From: Patescibacteria group bacterium
GTDB lineage: Bacteria > Patescibacteriota > Minisyncoccia > CAIUEV01 > JAHKAQ01
Length of the DNA: 5,856 nt
Reading direction: 5' to 3'
Assembly (NCBI GenBank): GCA_018825765.1
Contig: JAHKAQ010000058.1
Coordinates: 1 to 5,856 of the forward strand
Shown: in pieces, positions 5,172 through 5,856 of the stretch
Position numbering within the stretch: the stretch's first letter is position 1
How the letters are laid out: every line of letters begins with the position of its first letter
The notes under the pieces: generated by a model
Databases searched by the model: none
Told to the model about the DNA's origin: nothing
The model's input: only the letters and a program-made list of their open reading frames with translations
Made by a program: the position numbers and the translations under genes

Positions 5172-5856
5172 CTAATCCGTGCACCAAATTTCAGAGGTGT
5201 AATGGGCCAGGGTGTAGAAATGATCGAATTTTACCGTGCTAGCGGAGCCTGTTCCATAAAATGCGGTTGAAAACCAAACTATTGGAAACTTTGATTGACC
5301 AGGAATTAAGACAAAGGTACCCCAGTAAGCGGTCCAGGTAACTGAATTTATTTCAATTAAAAAATTATACATTGAGGAATAGTTAACCGTATGAGAATAA
5401 AAAAGAACTGCTTGATCAAATATGTCAGGATACAATCCTAAGGTAAGTGAAACAAAAGTCGCGTAATGTCCGCCATAACCGGAAGTTGCTACACTGCTTG
5501 AACTGCTGGTTAAAGTCGGGGTGTTAATCAGCGAAGCGCAATCATTAAAGCCATGGTGAAAACAAAATTGAGCGGCCGCGGCTGAATGAGAATTAAGATA
5601 AGAATTGTAAACTTTCGGATTGCTCCAGTAATTCCTGCCTGAACAGTCAGCGGCGCAGGAGCCCACGGTCCAGGAGGTGTTGCCGTCATCGCAGGTTTCC
5701 CCGCCTTCCACTGTTCCGTTGCCGCAGGTGCCGGCCGCGCTGTTTTGCGAGATGTATTCCAGTCTTTCAACAATGCTTCCGTCATTATTAGCCGCTACTG
5801 TGCTTGAATCAAAGTCATTATTGGCGTCGTTCGCTCCCAGAATATTCTGGGTAAAA
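5172..5856 (-). CDS. Secreted cysteine-rich (DUF4215/Myxococcus-repeat-like) protein, C-terminal part only
   Basis: The frame is open from the right edge (first full codon at 5855) to TAG at 5174-5172: 227 residues, with the N-terminus outside the window. The first visible part reads NNDFDSSTVAANNDGSIVER followed by LEYI, a segment I associate with Patescibacteria surface proteins that carry DUF1566-like or trimming domains (recollection). Residues 43-72 are one cysteine-rich repeat, CGNG..E.GE.CDDGN, with C44, C55, C67 and C71, like DUF4215/myxo-disulfide modules that form two disulfides. Residues about 73-227 are aromatic- and Ser/Thr-rich with further Cys in FCFHHGFNDC and at EIWCTD just before the stop; I do not recognise this domain. 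An internal GTG at 5711 could be mistaken for a start, but coding clearly continues upstream. The protein is probably exported; its function is unknown. A hairpin terminator follows. Confidence 0.82.
   Translation of the reverse strand, partial: FTQNILGANDANNDFDSSTVAANNDGSIVERLEYISQNSAAGTCGNGTVEGGETCDDGNTSWTVGSCAADCSGRNYWSNPKVYNSYLNSHSAAAAQFCFHHGFNDCASLINTPTLTSSSSSVATSGYGGHYATFVSLTLGLYPDIFDQAVLFYSHTVNYSSMYNFLIEINSVTWTAYWGTFVLIPGQSKFPIVWFSTAFYGTGSASTVKFDHFYTLAHYTSEIWCTD

Noticed and set aside
5528..5785. Minus-strand open frame of 85 codons
   Set aside because: Out of frame with the cysteine-rich protein; its Pro/Ala-rich product reflects the GC-rich module read in the wrong frame.
1..5856. 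Alternative genetic code (TGA as glycine)
   Set aside because: No in-frame TGA interrupts any real gene; glycines use GGN codons and the visible stops are TAA, TAA and TAG.

Overview
The window looks like chromosomal sequence from an uncultivated bacterium of the Candidate Phyla Radiation (Patescibacteria, Parcubacteria-like). The grounds are indirect: all genes lie on the minus strand, and the secreted proteins have a style I associate with that group (tandem YAWSEKxGWxS repeats, FN3-like modules ending in a DRGWR segment, a 'DGSIVERLEYI' segment, and a CGNG...GE.CDDGN cysteine-rich module). AT-rich membrane genes alternate with GC-richer surface genes, and Shine-Dalgarno sequences are weak. 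The three stops in view (TAG, TAA, TAA) and the absence of in-frame TGA fit standard bacterial code 11, not the TGA-to-Gly code of Gracilibacteria. The phylum assignment is inference.

Layout, read in the direction of transcription (right to left). (1) 5856-5172: the 3' part of a secreted cysteine-containing protein whose start lies outside the window. (2) 5171-4970: a 202-base intergenic region with a good intrinsic terminator for that gene, a possible promoter and an untranslated leader. (3) 4969-2303: an 888-residue polytopic GT-C/PMT-type glycosyltransferase fused to a C-terminal TPR domain. (4) 2301-1435: a 288-residue membrane-anchored right-handed beta-helix protein. (5) 1433-1: a secreted protein with four tryptophan repeats and three beta-sandwich modules. 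It runs off the left edge in frame without a stop, inside an 18-bp tandem repeat.

Genes 3, 4 and 5 are packed as TAA-N-ATG with exactly one base between stop and start at both junctions, so they are almost certainly one operon. Taken together it looks like a cell-surface cassette: a membrane glycosyltransferase with a protein-binding TPR arm, followed by two extracytoplasmic beta-rich proteins that could be its substrates or partners. The membrane-GT-plus-TPR layout resembles eukaryotic TMTC O-mannosyltransferases, which act on beta-sandwich cadherin domains. That parallel is the main hypothesis offered here and is not proven by the sequence. No RNA genes, insertion sequences, CRISPR arrays or phage genes were seen.
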